64,000 nucleotides of DNA from Thauera carbonicopians (GCF_025699485.1 NZ_JANUXN010000015.1:1-64000), one strand, 5' to 3'; positions 7,557 to 17,854 are shown, numbered from the stretch's first letter. Program-made: numbers and translations. Notes: a model not told the origin generated them from the letters alone.

Positions 7557-7669
7557 CAAGGCCTGACGGCCTTCACATATCCCGCTTTACCATACTTCGC
7601 TGCCAATCTATTCTAGTTTCCCGTCAACCAGCGAACGCTTCGCAGCGACCAGACTCAGACGCCACACTC

Positions 7670-7915
7670 ATGCTCAACATCTCGATCCCGAAAATTGAAA
7701 ACAAATGGTGGATGCAAGCCACTACATTCTACCTTGCATTCATGCTTTCTCTATGGCTGACGCGATCGGCCGGTTTTAATGTACTTGAAGGATCTTTTGA
7801 AGCGAGCCGGATCCTTGTTTTCATCCTGTGCCTCACCTCCGTCCAGAAAGTGATCCGTACCTTGATCTTCCTCGTCATTCTCGTGATCAAGCCATCCCTG
7901 ACAAGCAAGACCTGA
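7670..7915 (+). CDS. small hypothetical membrane protein
   Basis: An 81-residue open frame with two hydrophobic segments (TTFYLAFMLSLWLT near residues 18-31 and ASRILVFILCLTSV plus RTLIFLVILVIK in the second half). I recognise no family. No strong ribosome-binding site precedes ATG 7670. The next small gene starts 15 bp later and is also hydrophobic, so the two may be a pair. It could be spurious, but the base composition is lower in GC than the surroundings and the reverse strand offers nothing better. Confidence 0.4.
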   Translation: MLNISIPKIENKWWMQATTFYLAFMLSLWLTRSAGFNVLEGSFEASRILVFILCLTSVQKVIRTLIFLVILVIKPSLTSKT

Positions 7916-7929
7916 AGCACTGCCTGCGC

Positions 7930-8193
7930 ATGACTCCGCTACTGGTTCTCTCCCTCGCCTCTGCACCAGTCGTGCTGATCTTCGGCTATCTATGGACAAG
8001 CAGCCCCTCCAGCGGCGGAGAGCGGCCCCCTTATTCAGACCCAAAATTTCTTGGCACCCTCGGCGTGAGCCTGATCGTGGCAATCATCGCAGCAGCCGAA
8101 TGGCTCCAACCTTTATTGCCGCCATTCAGCGGGAAACTTTCCTACATATACAGTGCCGTACACTCGCTCATGGGCATACGAGGACCTGCCTGA
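7930..8193 (+). CDS. small hypothetical membrane protein
   Basis: An 87-residue open frame from ATG 7930 with an N-terminal hydrophobic segment (LLVLSLASAPVVLIFGYLW) and a central one (LGVSLIVAIIAAAEWL). The frame is open further upstream to a GTG at 7828, but that would overlap the previous gene and be soluble. No family recognised. Between this gene and the next at 8315 there is about 120 bp with nothing I can identify. Confidence 0.4.
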   Translation: MTPLLVLSLASAPVVLIFGYLWTSSPSSGGERPPYSDPKFLGTLGVSLIVAIIAAAEWLQPLLPPFSGKLSYIYSAVHSLMGIRGPA

Positions 8194-8314
8194 CTCATTT
8201 CTGCAATCGCACTGGTCTTCGTCAGTCAGGCTTTGATGACTCTCAGATCCCGAACGCATGGACAAAAAGGCTGAGTGACCCAGTTTTCGTCAGATAACTA
8301 TCAAGGAGATTGCC

Positions 8315-8722
8315 ATGAAAGGCTCATGCCTGTGCGGCTCCATAGAAGTTGAGACAGAAGATCACACCGAAGTCGGACTTTGCCACTGCTCCATGTGCAG
8401 GCGCTGGTCGGGTGGGCCGATGTTCGCCGTCCACTGTGGAGCGAGCGTCCGGTTCAGTGGCGACACGCCTTCCACCTATCGCTCATCCGACTGGGCCGAG
8501 CGCGGTTTTTGCTCCACATGCGGAACGCACCTGTTCTACCACCTGCTGCCGAGCAACGAGTACATCCTTCCAGCCGGGCTTTTCCAGGACACTCAATTCC
8601 GGCTCACCAATGAGATCTTCATCGACGAGAAGCCATCGTTCTACGACTTCAGGAACGAGACGCACAAGCTCACCGGCCAGCAGGTATTCGAGCAGTTCAT
8701 GCCGGATGGCAAGGAGAACTGA
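8315..8722 (+). CDS. GFA family protein (glutathione-dependent formaldehyde-activating enzyme-like, CENP-V fold)
   Basis: A 135-residue protein from ATG 8315 with aaggag at proper spacing. Cysteines are arranged as in the GFA family: CLCG near residues 5-8, LCHCSMCRRWSGG around 27-39, and FCSTCGTHLFY around 66-76; these bind one or two zinc ions. Family members include Gfa, which promotes formation of S-hydroxymethylglutathione, but many paralogues have unknown substrates. It stands alone on the plus strand. Confidence 0.88.
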   Translation: MKGSCLCGSIEVETEDHTEVGLCHCSMCRRWSGGPMFAVHCGASVRFSGDTPSTYRSSDWAERGFCSTCGTHLFYHLLPSNEYILPAGLFQDTQFRLTNEIFIDEKPSFYDFRNETHKLTGQQVFEQFMPDGKEN

Positions 8723-8798
8723 AGCGAACTTCTTAAGGCGCTTCATGATGCACTGTGTAGCTCCGTCTCTTCGCTAACTGTGCAGGGCCCGAAAATCC

Positions 8799-9290
8799 AT
8801 GAGTGATTCCGACTTCATCCGTATGCGCCCCATCGGCCGGGTTCTGAGCCCGTTCACGTCGAAGGAAGGCGTTCCGATCCAGACGGCCGGTGCGCCGGAG
8901 GTGAAGGGAGAAATCGAGGTCTTTGCCGAATTCGTCGCCGGTCTGAAGGATCTGGCGGAGTTCGAGTACATCATCCTGCTCACCCGCCTCCATCTCGGGA
9001 CGGACGAACCGCTGGAAGTGGTGCCCTTCCTCGACGACGCCAGCCATGGCGTGTTCGCGACGCGGGCGCCGAGCCGCCCGAACCGGATCGGCCTGTCGAT
9101 CGTGCGGCTCGCAGGGATCGATGGTGCGCGGCTGTCGTTCGAAGGCAACGACATGGTAGATGGCACGCCGGTGCTGGACATCAAGCCTTACGTACCGGCA
9201 TTCGACGTCCGCCACACCGAGCGCATCGGCTGGTTCGCCGAACGCCTTGGGCAGTTGCCGGGCAAGCTGTCCGACGGTCGCATGCGCTAG
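8799..9290 (+). CDS. trmO: tRNA (N6-threonylcarbamoyladenosine 37-N6)-methyltransferase TrmO
   Basis: A 163-residue single-domain TrmO (formerly TsaA/YaeB/UPF0066). It has the beta-barrel start IRPIG-like RMRPIGRVLSPF, the hallmark RAPSRPNRIGLSIVRL and the closing GTPVLDIKPYVPAFD. TrmO methylates t6A37 in threonine tRNAs with SAM. The E. coli protein has an extra C-terminal domain that is absent here, as in many bacteria and archaea. No clear ribosome-binding site precedes ATG 8799. Confidence 0.88.
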   Translation: MSDSDFIRMRPIGRVLSPFTSKEGVPIQTAGAPEVKGEIEVFAEFVAGLKDLAEFEYIILLTRLHLGTDEPLEVVPFLDDASHGVFATRAPSRPNRIGLSIVRLAGIDGARLSFEGNDMVDGTPVLDIKPYVPAFDVRHTERIGWFAERLGQLPGKLSDGRMR

Positions 9291-9378
9291 CAAGCGGCAT
9301 GCAGCTGCGGCCGGCGAGCTGCGGCCGTATGGCCTGCGGGGTGCAGCCGGCCCATCGCCAGGCCGGCTGCGTCACCGA

Positions 9379-10713
9379 TCAGAAAATGCTCAGCGGCATT
9401 TCCGCCACCAGGCGGATCTGATCCACGCTCAGTTCGCCCTGGGCCTTGTTGGCGCGATGGGCGCTGTAGCGCAGTTGCAGGGCCAGGCCCTTGGCCTTGC
9501 CTTCCTGCACCGTATAGCGAACGATCATGTCGCGTTCCCAGTGCTTGCCACCCGAGCCCGGCGCGCCGAGGAAGTTGGTGTAGACGCTGTTCATGCGGCG
9601 GTAGTCGATGTCGGAGCCGCGCGTATAGGCCACGCCTGCCGTCAGGCCCGACGTGACCATCTGGCCGAGATCGACGTCGTACTTCAACTGCCACGATGCT
9701 TCGTTCGGCGCATTGAAATCGGAGATCTGCATGGCGTTTTCCAGCCAGATCGAGCCGCGGTTGACGTAGTCGAACGGCGTGTCGCCATCCACCTTCTGAT
9801 ACCCCAGCCCCAGCTTGTGCACGCCGAAGGCATAAGTGCTCATCAGGCTCCAGGTGGTGTTGTCCACCTTGCCGGCCTTGGCCTTGCCGGTGTCGGTGTT
9901 GCGGTACAGGTTCAGGCTGAACGACAGCGACTGCTTGTCGGCCAGCGCCATCTTGTAGAAGCCGCCCAGATAGGCGGTGTTCCACACGTCCTCATAGCGG
10001 CCGTAGTAGCCGGACAGGCTCAGCCCCGCGACCGGCGTGGTCCAGTTGCCACCGGCGAAGGTGAAGGAATTGCCGTTGACGCCCGAGTAGTTGGCCAGCA
10101 GTTCGCCGCCGTTCTTGCGCGAATTGCGGTCGGCCCACTGGGTGAAGCGGCCGGCCTGCAGCGACAGGCTCTTGATCTCGTTGCTGCTCAGCAGCCAGCC
10201 GCGGTTGGTTTCGGGCAGCAGGCGGGTATCCGACGAGTGGAAGATCGGATTCTTGGTGCGCATTTCGCCGTACTTCAGCTCGGTATTGGAAAACCGCAGC
10301 TTCACCACTGCACCGGCGCGGCCGAAGGCGTCCTTCAGGTCGTCGTCGTCCCGCGCGAGATAGCGCGGATTGCTGCGCACGGTATCCGGATCCGCACCCA
10401 GGTTCAGCCCGCCATAGGCATGCGCATCGACGCCGAAGCCGACCGTGCCCTGCGTGTAACCCGATTCGAAGTTGAGCATCAGGCCGTAGCCGATTTCTTC
10501 GGCCTTGTCCGAGCGCGGCCCCTTCACCACGCGCGTGGTGTCGCCGTGCTGATAGTTGAGCCGCTCGTACAGCAGGCGGTTCTGCATCTTCAGGCTGGCA
10601 CCTTCGACGAAGCCCTTGGCCTCGTCCTGGGCGCCGGCATGCGCCTGCATGGAAACCGCCAGCGCGGAGACAAGTGCGCAGAGCGCCAGAGGGGTGTTCT
10701 TGATGGATTTCAC
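9379..10713 (-). CDS. OprD-family outer-membrane porin
   Basis: A 444-residue protein with a signal peptide (ALCALVSALAVSMQAHA, cleavage near residue 26) and alternating beta-strand pattern ending in aromatic Phe (MPLSIF), as expected for an outer-membrane barrel. Segments such as KSLSLQAGRFTQWADRNSR and SLSGYYGRYEDVWNTAYLG match the OprD (Occ) porin family, which imports amino acids or small carboxylates. Its start overlaps the pseudoazurin stop by four bases, so it is translated with it and belongs to the end of the Fur-boxed ABC operon. That suggests a role in outer-membrane passage of the same substrate. Confidence 0.82.
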   Translation of the reverse strand: MKSIKNTPLALCALVSALAVSMQAHAGAQDEAKGFVEGASLKMQNRLLYERLNYQHGDTTRVVKGPRSDKAEEIGYGLMLNFESGYTQGTVGFGVDAHAYGGLNLGADPDTVRSNPRYLARDDDDLKDAFGRAGAVVKLRFSNTELKYGEMRTKNPIFHSSDTRLLPETNRGWLLSSNEIKSLSLQAGRFTQWADRNSRKNGGELLANYSGVNGNSFTFAGGNWTTPVAGLSLSGYYGRYEDVWNTAYLGGFYKMALADKQSLSFSLNLYRNTDTGKAKAGKVDNTTWSLMSTYAFGVHKLGLGYQKVDGDTPFDYVNRGSIWLENAMQISDFNAPNEASWQLKYDVDLGQMVTSGLTAGVAYTRGSDIDYRRMNSVYTNFLGAPGSGGKHWERDMIVRYTVQEGKAKGLALQLRYSAHRANKAQGELSVDQIRLVAEMPLSIF

Positions 10714-11183
10714 TTCGCCGCCTCCATCAGGCCGATGAGCTCGTCGGCGCGGTTGGCGTTGGTCATCATGCGCCCGCGCAGGCCCTGCACCGACTTCACG
10801 GCGGCGGGCACCTGCGATTGCATTTCCTCGCCTTCACCGACCTGGATCGCGCCGATCATCGCCATCATCATGTGCGGCGGGCAGACGTAGAAATACATGC
10901 CGGGCTTGTCGAAGGTGACGGTGTATTCCTCGTCTTCCTGGCTGGTGAATTTCTTCACGCCGGCAGGCGCGGTCATCAGCTTGACGAAATGGGTCTTGTG
11001 CGTCGGCTTGAAGGTGACCGTATCGCCCGGCTGAACCGTGAGGTACATCGGCTTGAAGGCCATCGTGGCACCGGCATCGTCGATGTCGAGCATTTCCACG
11101 ACGTGATCGGCCCCCCAGGCTTGGGGGGCCAGGGTCGTAGCTGCGATGCAGGCTACGGCAGCCATCCAGTTTCTAGTTTTCAT
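10710..11183 (-). CDS. pseudoazurin-like cupredoxin
   Basis: A 157-residue periplasmic blue-copper protein with a signal peptide ending AWGA (about residue 25). Type 1 copper ligands fit H65, C101, H104 and M109 (C-P-P-H-x4-M; pseudoazurins have C-x-x-H-x4-M). A C-terminal helical extension of about 40 residues is usual in the family. Pseudoazurins normally shuttle electrons to nitrite or nitrous oxide reductase, but no denitrification gene is nearby. The gene sits 50 bp after the ABC ATPase and overlaps the porin by four bases, so it belongs to a metal-uptake operon. Confidence 0.85.
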   Translation of the reverse strand: MKTRNWMAAVACIAATTLAPQAWGADHVVEMLDIDDAGATMAFKPMYLTVQPGDTVTFKPTHKTHFVKLMTAPAGVKKFTSQEDEEYTVTFDKPGMYFYVCPPHMMMAMIGAIQVGEGEEMQSQVPAAVKSVQGLRGRMMTNANRADELIGLMEAAK

Positions 11184-11233
11184 GGTTGATGAGTCGAGTG
11201 AGTTAACAAAGGAAAACGGTCTCGAGGCACGGA

Positions 11234-12049
11234 TCAGGCGGGCTGATACGCAACTTCCACGACCCTGCCAGCGGCACCGCCGAACGCGCCGCGCAGCGGC
11301 GTGATGCGCGGCAGGCCATCGCAGCCGGTGACGACGTCAGTGCGGATGCCGTAGATGCGCTCCAGGAAGCCGACGCTCATTACTTCGTTCGGCGCACCTT
11401 GCGCCTGGACGCCGCGCTCGGCGATGACGATGGCCTCGTCCGCGTACTGCGCCACCAGGTTCAGGTCGTGCAGCACGGTCAGGGTGATGCAGTTGCGCTG
11501 GCGCGTCTGCTCCAGAAGGATGTCGAGCAGTTGCACCTGGTGCTTCAGGTCCAGCGCGCTGACCGGCTCGTCGAGCAGCATCAGCGGACTTTGCCGCATC
11601 AGCAACTGGGCGAACAGCACCATCTGGCGCTGTCCGCCGCTCAGGCGGGCAACCGAGCGGTTGGCCAGATGCAGCAGGCCGACGGTCTGCAGGGCGGCCA
11701 GCGCCTGTTGCAGCAGTTCGTCGCTGATGTGCATGCCGAGGTTGGTCAGGCGTCCGAGCAGCACCACTTCCACCGCGCTCAGATCCACGTCCAGGTTGAT
11801 GTCCTGCGGCATGTAGGCCATCGCGGCCTGCCACTGCGTCAGGCGGGAATGGTCTTTCTGCACATTGCCGTGACGCACCTGCCCCCTCACTTGCTGCAAC
11901 TGTCCCGTGACCATCTTCAGCAGGGTGGACTTGCCGGCGCCGTTGGGGCCGATGATGGCGTACAGCCGCCCCGGATGCAGTCGCAGGGAAATGCCTTCGA
12001 GGATGGTGTCCTTGCCCCTCAGCACGGTGGCGTCAGTGATATCAAGCAT
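11234..12049 (-). CDS. ABC transporter ATP-binding protein, siderophore/haem type (FecE/FepC-like)
   Basis: A 271-residue ATPase. Walker A is GPNGAGKST (about residues 34-42), the signature is LSGGQRQMV, Walker B is LMLLDEPVSALD and the switch His follows in TVLHDLNL. The GRLTNLGM loop after the Q-loop is typical of the FecE/FepC/BtuD subfamily that feeds iron chelates, haem or B12. Its start overlaps the permease end by eight bases. With the permease and binding protein upstream it forms a full importer. Confidence 0.92.
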   Translation of the reverse strand: MLDITDATVLRGKDTILEGISLRLHPGRLYAIIGPNGAGKSTLLKMVTGQLQQVRGQVRHGNVQKDHSRLTQWQAAMAYMPQDINLDVDLSAVEVVLLGRLTNLGMHISDELLQQALAALQTVGLLHLANRSVARLSGGQRQMVLFAQLLMRQSPLMLLDEPVSALDLKHQVQLLDILLEQTRQRNCITLTVLHDLNLVAQYADEAIVIAERGVQAQGAPNEVMSVGFLERIYGIRTDVVTGCDGLPRITPLRGAFGGAAGRVVEVAYQPA

Positions 12050-13094
12050 GTTTGCGCAGGCTCTGCAGGATCAGCACGAAGAAAAAGGGCACGCCGATCA
12101 GCGCGGTGACGATGCCGATCGGGAAAATTGCCCCCGGCAGGATAGTCTTGGACAGCACCGACGAAGCCGACAGCAGGCAGGCGCCGCACAGCATCGACAA
12201 CGGGATGTAGTAGCGCTGATCCTCGCCCACCAGCATGCGGGCGATGTGCGGCGCCACCAGGCCGATGAAGCCGATCACGCCGACGAAGCCGATCGCCGTG
12301 GCGGTGATCAGCGACACCAGCGCCAGCGTCTTCAGCCGCAGCCAGCGCACGTTCACGCCCAGGCTCGCGGCGCGCTCCTCGCCCATGCGCAAGGCGGTCA
12401 GCTTCCAGGCGTCGCGCATCAGCAGCACGGTGCAGACCGCCAGCACCCCGGCCACGCAGGCCACGCTGTACCAGTGGCTTTTCAGCAGGCTGCCGAACAG
12501 CCAGAAGGTGATCTGCTGGCTGAGCTCCGGTGAAGCGATGTATTGCAGCAGGCTCAGCAGCGCCTGGAACAGGAACAGCAGCGAGATGCCTGCCAGCACC
12601 AGCACGTAGGTGCTGATGCCGCGTACCGAGGCCAGCACGAACAGCAGCCCCGCCGCCAGCATGCAGAAGACGAAACCGCCCAGCGGCACGGCGATCAGGG
12701 TCGGCAGGCCGAAACCGTCGAAATACAGCGTCAGCGCCGCACCGAAACCCGATGCCGCCGCCAGGCCCAGCGTGTAAGGGCTGGCCATCGGGTTGTTCAG
12801 CAGGGTCTGCATCTCGGCACCGCCCAGCGCCAGCGACGCTCCGACAACCAGCGCCATCGCTGCGATCGGCAGCCGCATGTTCATGACGATGGCACGGGTG
12901 GAGCTGTCGGCCTCGTCCACATTGAGCAGGGTCTGCACGACGTCGACCAGGCCGATCATCGACGGGCCGGTGGCGATGTCCAGCACCAGCGTGAACAGAC
13001 AGAGCACCGCGAACACAAGCAAAAAGCCGCCGCGGCGGCGTTCGCGGCGGCGGTGTGTCAGCTGTGCCGACTCCAGTTGAGCGGAAAGTTGCAT
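12042..13094 (-). CDS. FecCD-family ABC transporter permease
   Basis: A 350-residue inner-membrane permease from ATG 13094 (MQLSAQ...; the frame is open further but that part is not protein-like). About ten hydrophobic helices are visible. MRLPIAAMALVVGASLALGG and MQTLLNNPMASPYTLGLAAAS are the conserved cytoplasmic-gate region of FecCD/BtuC permeases, and VGVIGFIGLVAPHIARMLVG is the coupling-helix region. It pairs with the ATPase (8-bp overlap) and with the binding protein 55 bp upstream. Confidence 0.92.
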   Translation of the reverse strand: MQLSAQLESAQLTHRRRERRRGGFLLVFAVLCLFTLVLDIATGPSMIGLVDVVQTLLNVDEADSSTRAIVMNMRLPIAAMALVVGASLALGGAEMQTLLNNPMASPYTLGLAAASGFGAALTLYFDGFGLPTLIAVPLGGFVFCMLAAGLLFVLASVRGISTYVLVLAGISLLFLFQALLSLLQYIASPELSQQITFWLFGSLLKSHWYSVACVAGVLAVCTVLLMRDAWKLTALRMGEERAASLGVNVRWLRLKTLALVSLITATAIGFVGVIGFIGLVAPHIARMLVGEDQRYYIPLSMLCGACLLSASSVLSKTILPGAIFPIGIVTALIGVPFFFVLILQSLRKHA

Positions 13095-13149
13095 GGAAAC
13101 TCCATGGCCGCAACGCAGTGCAAAAGCCCTGCGTTGCGGCCGATCGTGC

Positions 13150-14274
13150 TTACTGCCCGTCCAGGTTGGTGGCAAAAGTGCCCTGCGGCACCACCGGCAG
13201 ATACTTCTTGTAGAAATCGATGTAGTTCTGCTCCGGGTTCAGGTCGGCGAACACTTCGGGGTACAGCGCCTTGGCGATGTACTGCACCATCGTGTAGTCG
13301 GCCTGGGTACGCGACGCGCCCTGGTACAGCGCATGCAGGCGCTTGTTCTTGACCGCCGGCAGCGCGTCCCAGCCCGGCCGCTTGGTGTAGCCGGCCAGGC
13401 GCTCGGCCGATTCCTTGCGGTCCACGCCCTGGCCGATGCGCATCGCGGTGGACGTCTTGGACAGGTTGCCGCCTTCCGTACCGGTGATGAACACCACGTC
13501 CGGCATCGAAGCCAGGATCTGCTCGGGGTTGATCGGCCCCCACCATTCGACGAAGGGCTTGGCGATATTTATGCCGCCGGCCTGCTCGATCATGCCGCCC
13601 CACATGTTCTTGCCGTAGGTGAAGCCGACTTCGCCCGGACCCTTGTTGCCGAATTCGGCGTAGGCCTTGGGCTTGGGCAGGCCGGCCTTGGCCAGGCGGG
13701 CGTTGATGTCGTCGATCGCGTCCTTGTAGTCCTTGTTGATCGCGGCGGCGCGATCGGGCTGACCGGCGATCTCGCCGAACAGCTCGGTGCTCTTCAGGTG
13801 GTTCTCCAGCTTCTGCGCGTTGTAATCCACCACCACGATGGGGATGCCGGCTTCCTTAATCTGGTCCACGTCGCTGCCCAGGCCCAGCACCTGCCATTCG
13901 GCCAGCACCAGCACGTCGGGCTTGAGTTCGATGACCTTCTCCACCGAGAAAGTCATGATCTCCACCTCGCCCATGTCGGGCAGCTCGTCGATGGCAGGCA
14001 TGTGGTCGGTGTAGAGCTTCCAGCTCGTCGGCCGCCAGCCCTTCCAGGCTTCCTTCGAGATGCCGACCACCTTGGTCCAGCCCTGCTCGCCGGCCACGGC
14101 CATGTAGTCTTCGAAATAGAAGCCCAGCGCCACGCGCTTGGCGGGCAGGTCGAGCGTGACCTGCTGGCCGCTGATGTCGGTCAGGGTCTTGACTTCGGCA
14201 TGAGCGGTAAATGCCGATGCACTGATGCAGGCAGAGACGAGCAGGCTTTTGACCAGGTGCTTGAGATTCATCAT
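13150..14274 (-). CDS. periplasmic iron-chelate-type binding protein (Peripla_BP_2)
   Basis: A 374-residue protein from ATG 14274 with a signal peptide (VSACISASAFTAHA). The mature part begins VKTLTDISGQQVTLDLPAKR, the usual start of class III periplasmic binding proteins such as FecB, FhuD and haem-binding proteins, and has the ELKPDVLVLAE and MPDVVFITG strands and a C-terminal lobe. The ligand cannot be read from sequence. Homologues with EDYMAV and NKGPGEVGFTYG segments are usually annotated as iron-transport proteins. A Fur-like palindrome lies about 70 bp upstream, in keeping with iron control. Confidence 0.88.
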   Translation of the reverse strand: MMNLKHLVKSLLVSACISASAFTAHAEVKTLTDISGQQVTLDLPAKRVALGFYFEDYMAVAGEQGWTKVVGISKEAWKGWRPTSWKLYTDHMPAIDELPDMGEVEIMTFSVEKVIELKPDVLVLAEWQVLGLGSDVDQIKEAGIPIVVVDYNAQKLENHLKSTELFGEIAGQPDRAAAINKDYKDAIDDINARLAKAGLPKPKAYAEFGNKGPGEVGFTYGKNMWGGMIEQAGGINIAKPFVEWWGPINPEQILASMPDVVFITGTEGGNLSKTSTAMRIGQGVDRKESAERLAGYTKRPGWDALPAVKNKRLHALYQGASRTQADYTMVQYIAKALYPEVFADLNPEQNYIDFYKKYLPVVPQGTFATNLDGQ

Positions 14275-14343
14275 GAGTGATTTCCAAGGACAGCGGGTTG
14301 AAGTTGGGCGGAGTCTATAGCAGCCCACTTTCCCTGGCAACGC

Positions 14344-14364
14344 AAATGATATCCACTCTCATTT
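14344..14364. promoter_or_regulatory. Fur-like box upstream of the FecBCD-type operon
   Basis: The sequence AAATGATATCCACTCTCATTT has matched ends AAATGA/TCATTT and about two thirds match to the Fur consensus GATAATGATAATCATTATC read on either strand. It lies about 70 bp upstream of the binding-protein start at 14274. Fur represses iron-uptake genes when iron is plentiful. The match is moderate. Confidence 0.55.
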
Positions 14365-14411
14365 ACCAAATCTATCTGCCGATCAATCCAACTTGAGTAG
14401 CTCGAGCATTC

Positions 14412-14841
14412 TCATTTCATGAGTACCTCTCGCTCGATGATCGTGTTGAAACGCTCGGCAGCCCGCTTCGGCAGGCTCGCCGGCAGTGCCGACATCGGCG
14501 ATTCCGGCTCGCCGACCTGGATCAGCATGACCATGCCCATGCCGATGTGCGGAATGCACTGCACGCCGTAGTAGCCGGGAACGTCCAGCTTCAGTTCGAT
14601 TTCCTCGTCGATCTTGCCTTTGAAGGGCGCCGCCCCTTCCGGCAGCATGCCGGGGATGGACGCAGCGTTGTGGGTGCGATGGGTGGCGAGGAACTTGACG
14701 GTGTCGCCGGGCGCGACGCGTACGAAGTCCGGCTCGTAGATCATCGGGCCGGCATCGCCGCGGTTGAGCATCTTGATCTCGTGGACTTCGGCCGCGGCCG
14801 TCGCGGGAAGCAGCGCACACAGTGCGAGCGCGCAGAGCAGT

Positions 14842-14852
<11 letters not shown>
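14412..14852 (-). CDS. pseudoazurin-like cupredoxin, coupled to the B12-type ABC operon
   Basis: A 146-residue secreted cupredoxin with signal peptide LCALALCALLPATAAA. Copper ligands fit H61, C99, H102 and M107 in YGVQCIPHIGMGMVM, which matches classical pseudoazurin closely. The two cupredoxin genes in this block differ clearly in sequence, so they are old paralogues, not a recent copy. The start overlaps the ATPase gene by 11 bases, so it is the last gene of the riboswitch-led operon. A role beside a cobalamin importer is not established; electron donation or metal handling in the periplasm is possible. Confidence 0.85.
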
Positions 14853-15668
<816 letters not shown>

Positions 15669-15669
<1 letters not shown>

Positions 15670-16706
15670 CAGCGGCGCCCTCCGCGGATCAGGATCAGCG
15701 CGAACACCGGCGCACCGACGAGCGCGGTGATGACACCGATCGGCAGCACCTGGCCCTTGATCAGCGTCCGCGACAGCACGTCGGCGGCGATCAGGAACAA
15801 GGCTCCGGCCAAGGCGCTGAGCGGCACCAGGCGGGCATGGCGCACGCCCACCAGCAGGCGCACCGCGTGCGGAATGACCAGGCCGACGAAGCCGATCGAG
15901 CCGACGATCGACACCATCACCGCCGTCACCAGCGCCGCACAGCCGATCAGCACCAGGCGCACCTGCCGCACCGGAATGCCGAGGCTGGCGGCCGAATCGG
16001 CGCCGAAGGTGAAGGCGTCCAGCGAACGGCGATGCCAGATGCAGACCAGCAGGCCGACCAGCACCACCGGCACCGCCAGCGTGACCGAATGCCAGCGCAC
16101 GCCGCTGAGGTTGCCCAGCAGCCAGAACATGATGCCGCGCGCCTGCTCGGCGCTCGCCGACTTGGTGATCAGGAAGGCGGTGAGCGCATTGAACAGCTGC
16201 GAGCCGGCGATGCCGGCGAGGATGATCTGGCCGCCACCGGTGCCGCCGCGCGCCGAATGCGCCAGCATCGCCACCAGCAGGAAGGCGGCGATGGCACCGA
16301 CGAAAGCGCCCATCGACAGCGAGATCGCGCCGGCGCCGATGCCGGCGAGCGTGACCAGCACCGCACCGGTCGACGCACCGGCAGAGATGCCCAGCAGATA
16401 GGGTTCGGCCAGCGGATTGCGCAGCAGCGACTGCAGGATCAGACCCGAAATCGCCAGCCCCGCGCCACAGGCGGCGGCGACGATGGTGCGCGTCAGGCGG
16501 TAGTTCCAGACGATGCCCTCGTCGATCGGATCGAGCACATAACCGGCCTCCCACAGCTTGTTCGCCAGCACCTGGCCGATCACCGGCAGGCTGATCGGCG
16601 TCTCGCCGATCGCCACGCCGGCGGCGACCGCCAGGCACAGCAGCGGAACAACCCACAGGCCGTGCCCGAAAACGGGCACGACCAGGGAATGGCCGGCACG
16701 GCTCAT
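15669..16706 (-). CDS. btuC: FecCD-family ABC permease, cobalamin type (BtuC-like)
   Basis: A 345-residue permease with about ten membrane helices. YRLTRTIVAAACGAGLAISG and LRNPLAEPYLLGISAGASTGA are the conserved BtuC/FecCD core, and VGSIGFVGLVIPHAVRLLVG is the coupling region contacting the ATPase. Its start overlaps the binding-protein gene by four bases and its end overlaps the ATPase gene, a fully coupled operon. Substrate assignment to cobalamin rests on the riboswitch at about 17855-18020. Confidence 0.85.
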
Positions 16707-17725
16707 CGCTTGATCCTGGCGGCTTCTTCGGCCAGTTGCTCGATGCCGGCGACCATGCGGGTGCTGGCCTGCATGGCGTCGGCGTCCATGATGACGATGC
16801 GGTTGTGCTTGACCGCTTCCATGTTGCGCGTCACCGGGTCGGACTTGAGGAATTCGAGCTTCTTCTCATGGTCGTCGGCCGGGAAGCGGCGGCGATCCAT
16901 GCGCGCAATGATCAGGATGTCCGGGTTGGCCTTGGCGATGGTTTCCCAGCCCACGGTCGGCCATTCCTCGTTGGACTCGATGACGTTGCGGATGCCCAGC
17001 GAGGCCAGCATGTAGTCGGCGACGCCCTTGCGGCCGGCGACGTAGGGGTCGATCTCGAGGTCGGCGCTGGAGAACCAGAACACCGCCGACAGCTTGTCCG
17101 CACCGTTCGCGCGCGCCTTTTCCTGGGCAGCGGCGACACGGGCCTTGTAGCTGTTCACCAGCTCTTCGCCGCGCGCCTGCACGTCGAAGATCTGCGCGAG
17201 CTGCTGCACGCCCTTGTAAACACTGGCGATGTCGAAAGGCTGCAGGCGGGTGCCGTCGGCGCCGACCAGGTTGTCCTTGCCTTCGCAGTCGGACGGCAGG
17301 ATGTAGGTCGGGATGTTCACGTCATGGAACTGCTCGCGGGTGCCGACCACGCCTTGCGGGCCGACCATCCACTCGAACTGCACGGCAACCAGTTCGGGAC
17401 GCTTGCCGAGCACCGCCTCGAAGCTCGGGTCGTTGTCGGCCAGGCGCTCGACCTTGGCATTCTGTTCGGCGAATTCCGGCGATACCGAGTTGAACCACAG
17501 CGAGGTGCCGACCAGCTTGTCGCCCAGGCCCAGCGCGTAGAAGGCTTCCGTGCCGCCCTGGCCGATGGTCACGGCCTTGGTCGGCGCCTTGGCGAACTTC
17601 AGTTGCTGGCCGCAGTTCTCGACGGTGAGCGGGTACTGGGTCGGCGCGGCGAAGGCGGCGGCGGACAGGCCGAGGCCGGCGAACAGAACGGCAAGGCGGG
17701 AAACTTCGAGGCTGGGCAGTGCCAT
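16703..17725 (-). CDS. btuF: periplasmic binding protein of the riboswitch-controlled importer (BtuF-like)
   Basis: A 340-residue protein from ATG 17725; GGAG stands nine bases upstream and the signal peptide (LAVLFAGLGLSAAAFA) follows directly. The mature sequence starts YPLTVENCGQQLKFAKAP, the class III binding-protein pattern, and continues with AVTIGQGGTEAFYALGLGDK and ANPDILIIARMD. Some homologues carry other ligand names, so the sequence alone does not prove corrinoid binding. It is the first gene after the cobalamin riboswitch. Confidence 0.82.
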   Translation of the reverse strand: MALPSLEVSRLAVLFAGLGLSAAAFAAPTQYPLTVENCGQQLKFAKAPTKAVTIGQGGTEAFYALGLGDKLVGTSLWFNSVSPEFAEQNAKVERLADNDPSFEAVLGKRPELVAVQFEWMVGPQGVVGTREQFHDVNIPTYILPSDCEGKDNLVGADGTRLQPFDIASVYKGVQQLAQIFDVQARGEELVNSYKARVAAAQEKARANGADKLSAVFWFSSADLEIDPYVAGRKGVADYMLASLGIRNVIESNEEWPTVGWETIAKANPDILIIARMDRRRFPADDHEKKLEFLKSDPVTRNMEAVKHNRIVIMDADAMQASTRMVAGIEQLAEEAARIKR

Positions 17726-17854
17726 GGATGCGATCTCCAATTGGGCGTACACATGGCGGTGTGCAGCATGGAAAGCACATCCCGGATGAGGACAGGCCGA
17801 GGCCGTCGCGGGATTGCCCTTCCCGGACACCCCGCCGGTCTATGGTCAACGATG

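Noticed and set aside
9379-10713. Treating the porin as a TonB receptor
   Set aside because: Its 444 residues lack a plug domain and TonB box; the pattern is OprD-like.
9160-10890. A 576-codon plus-strand frame opposite the porin
   Set aside because: Antisense of the OprD-like gene; no ribosome-binding site and no family pattern.
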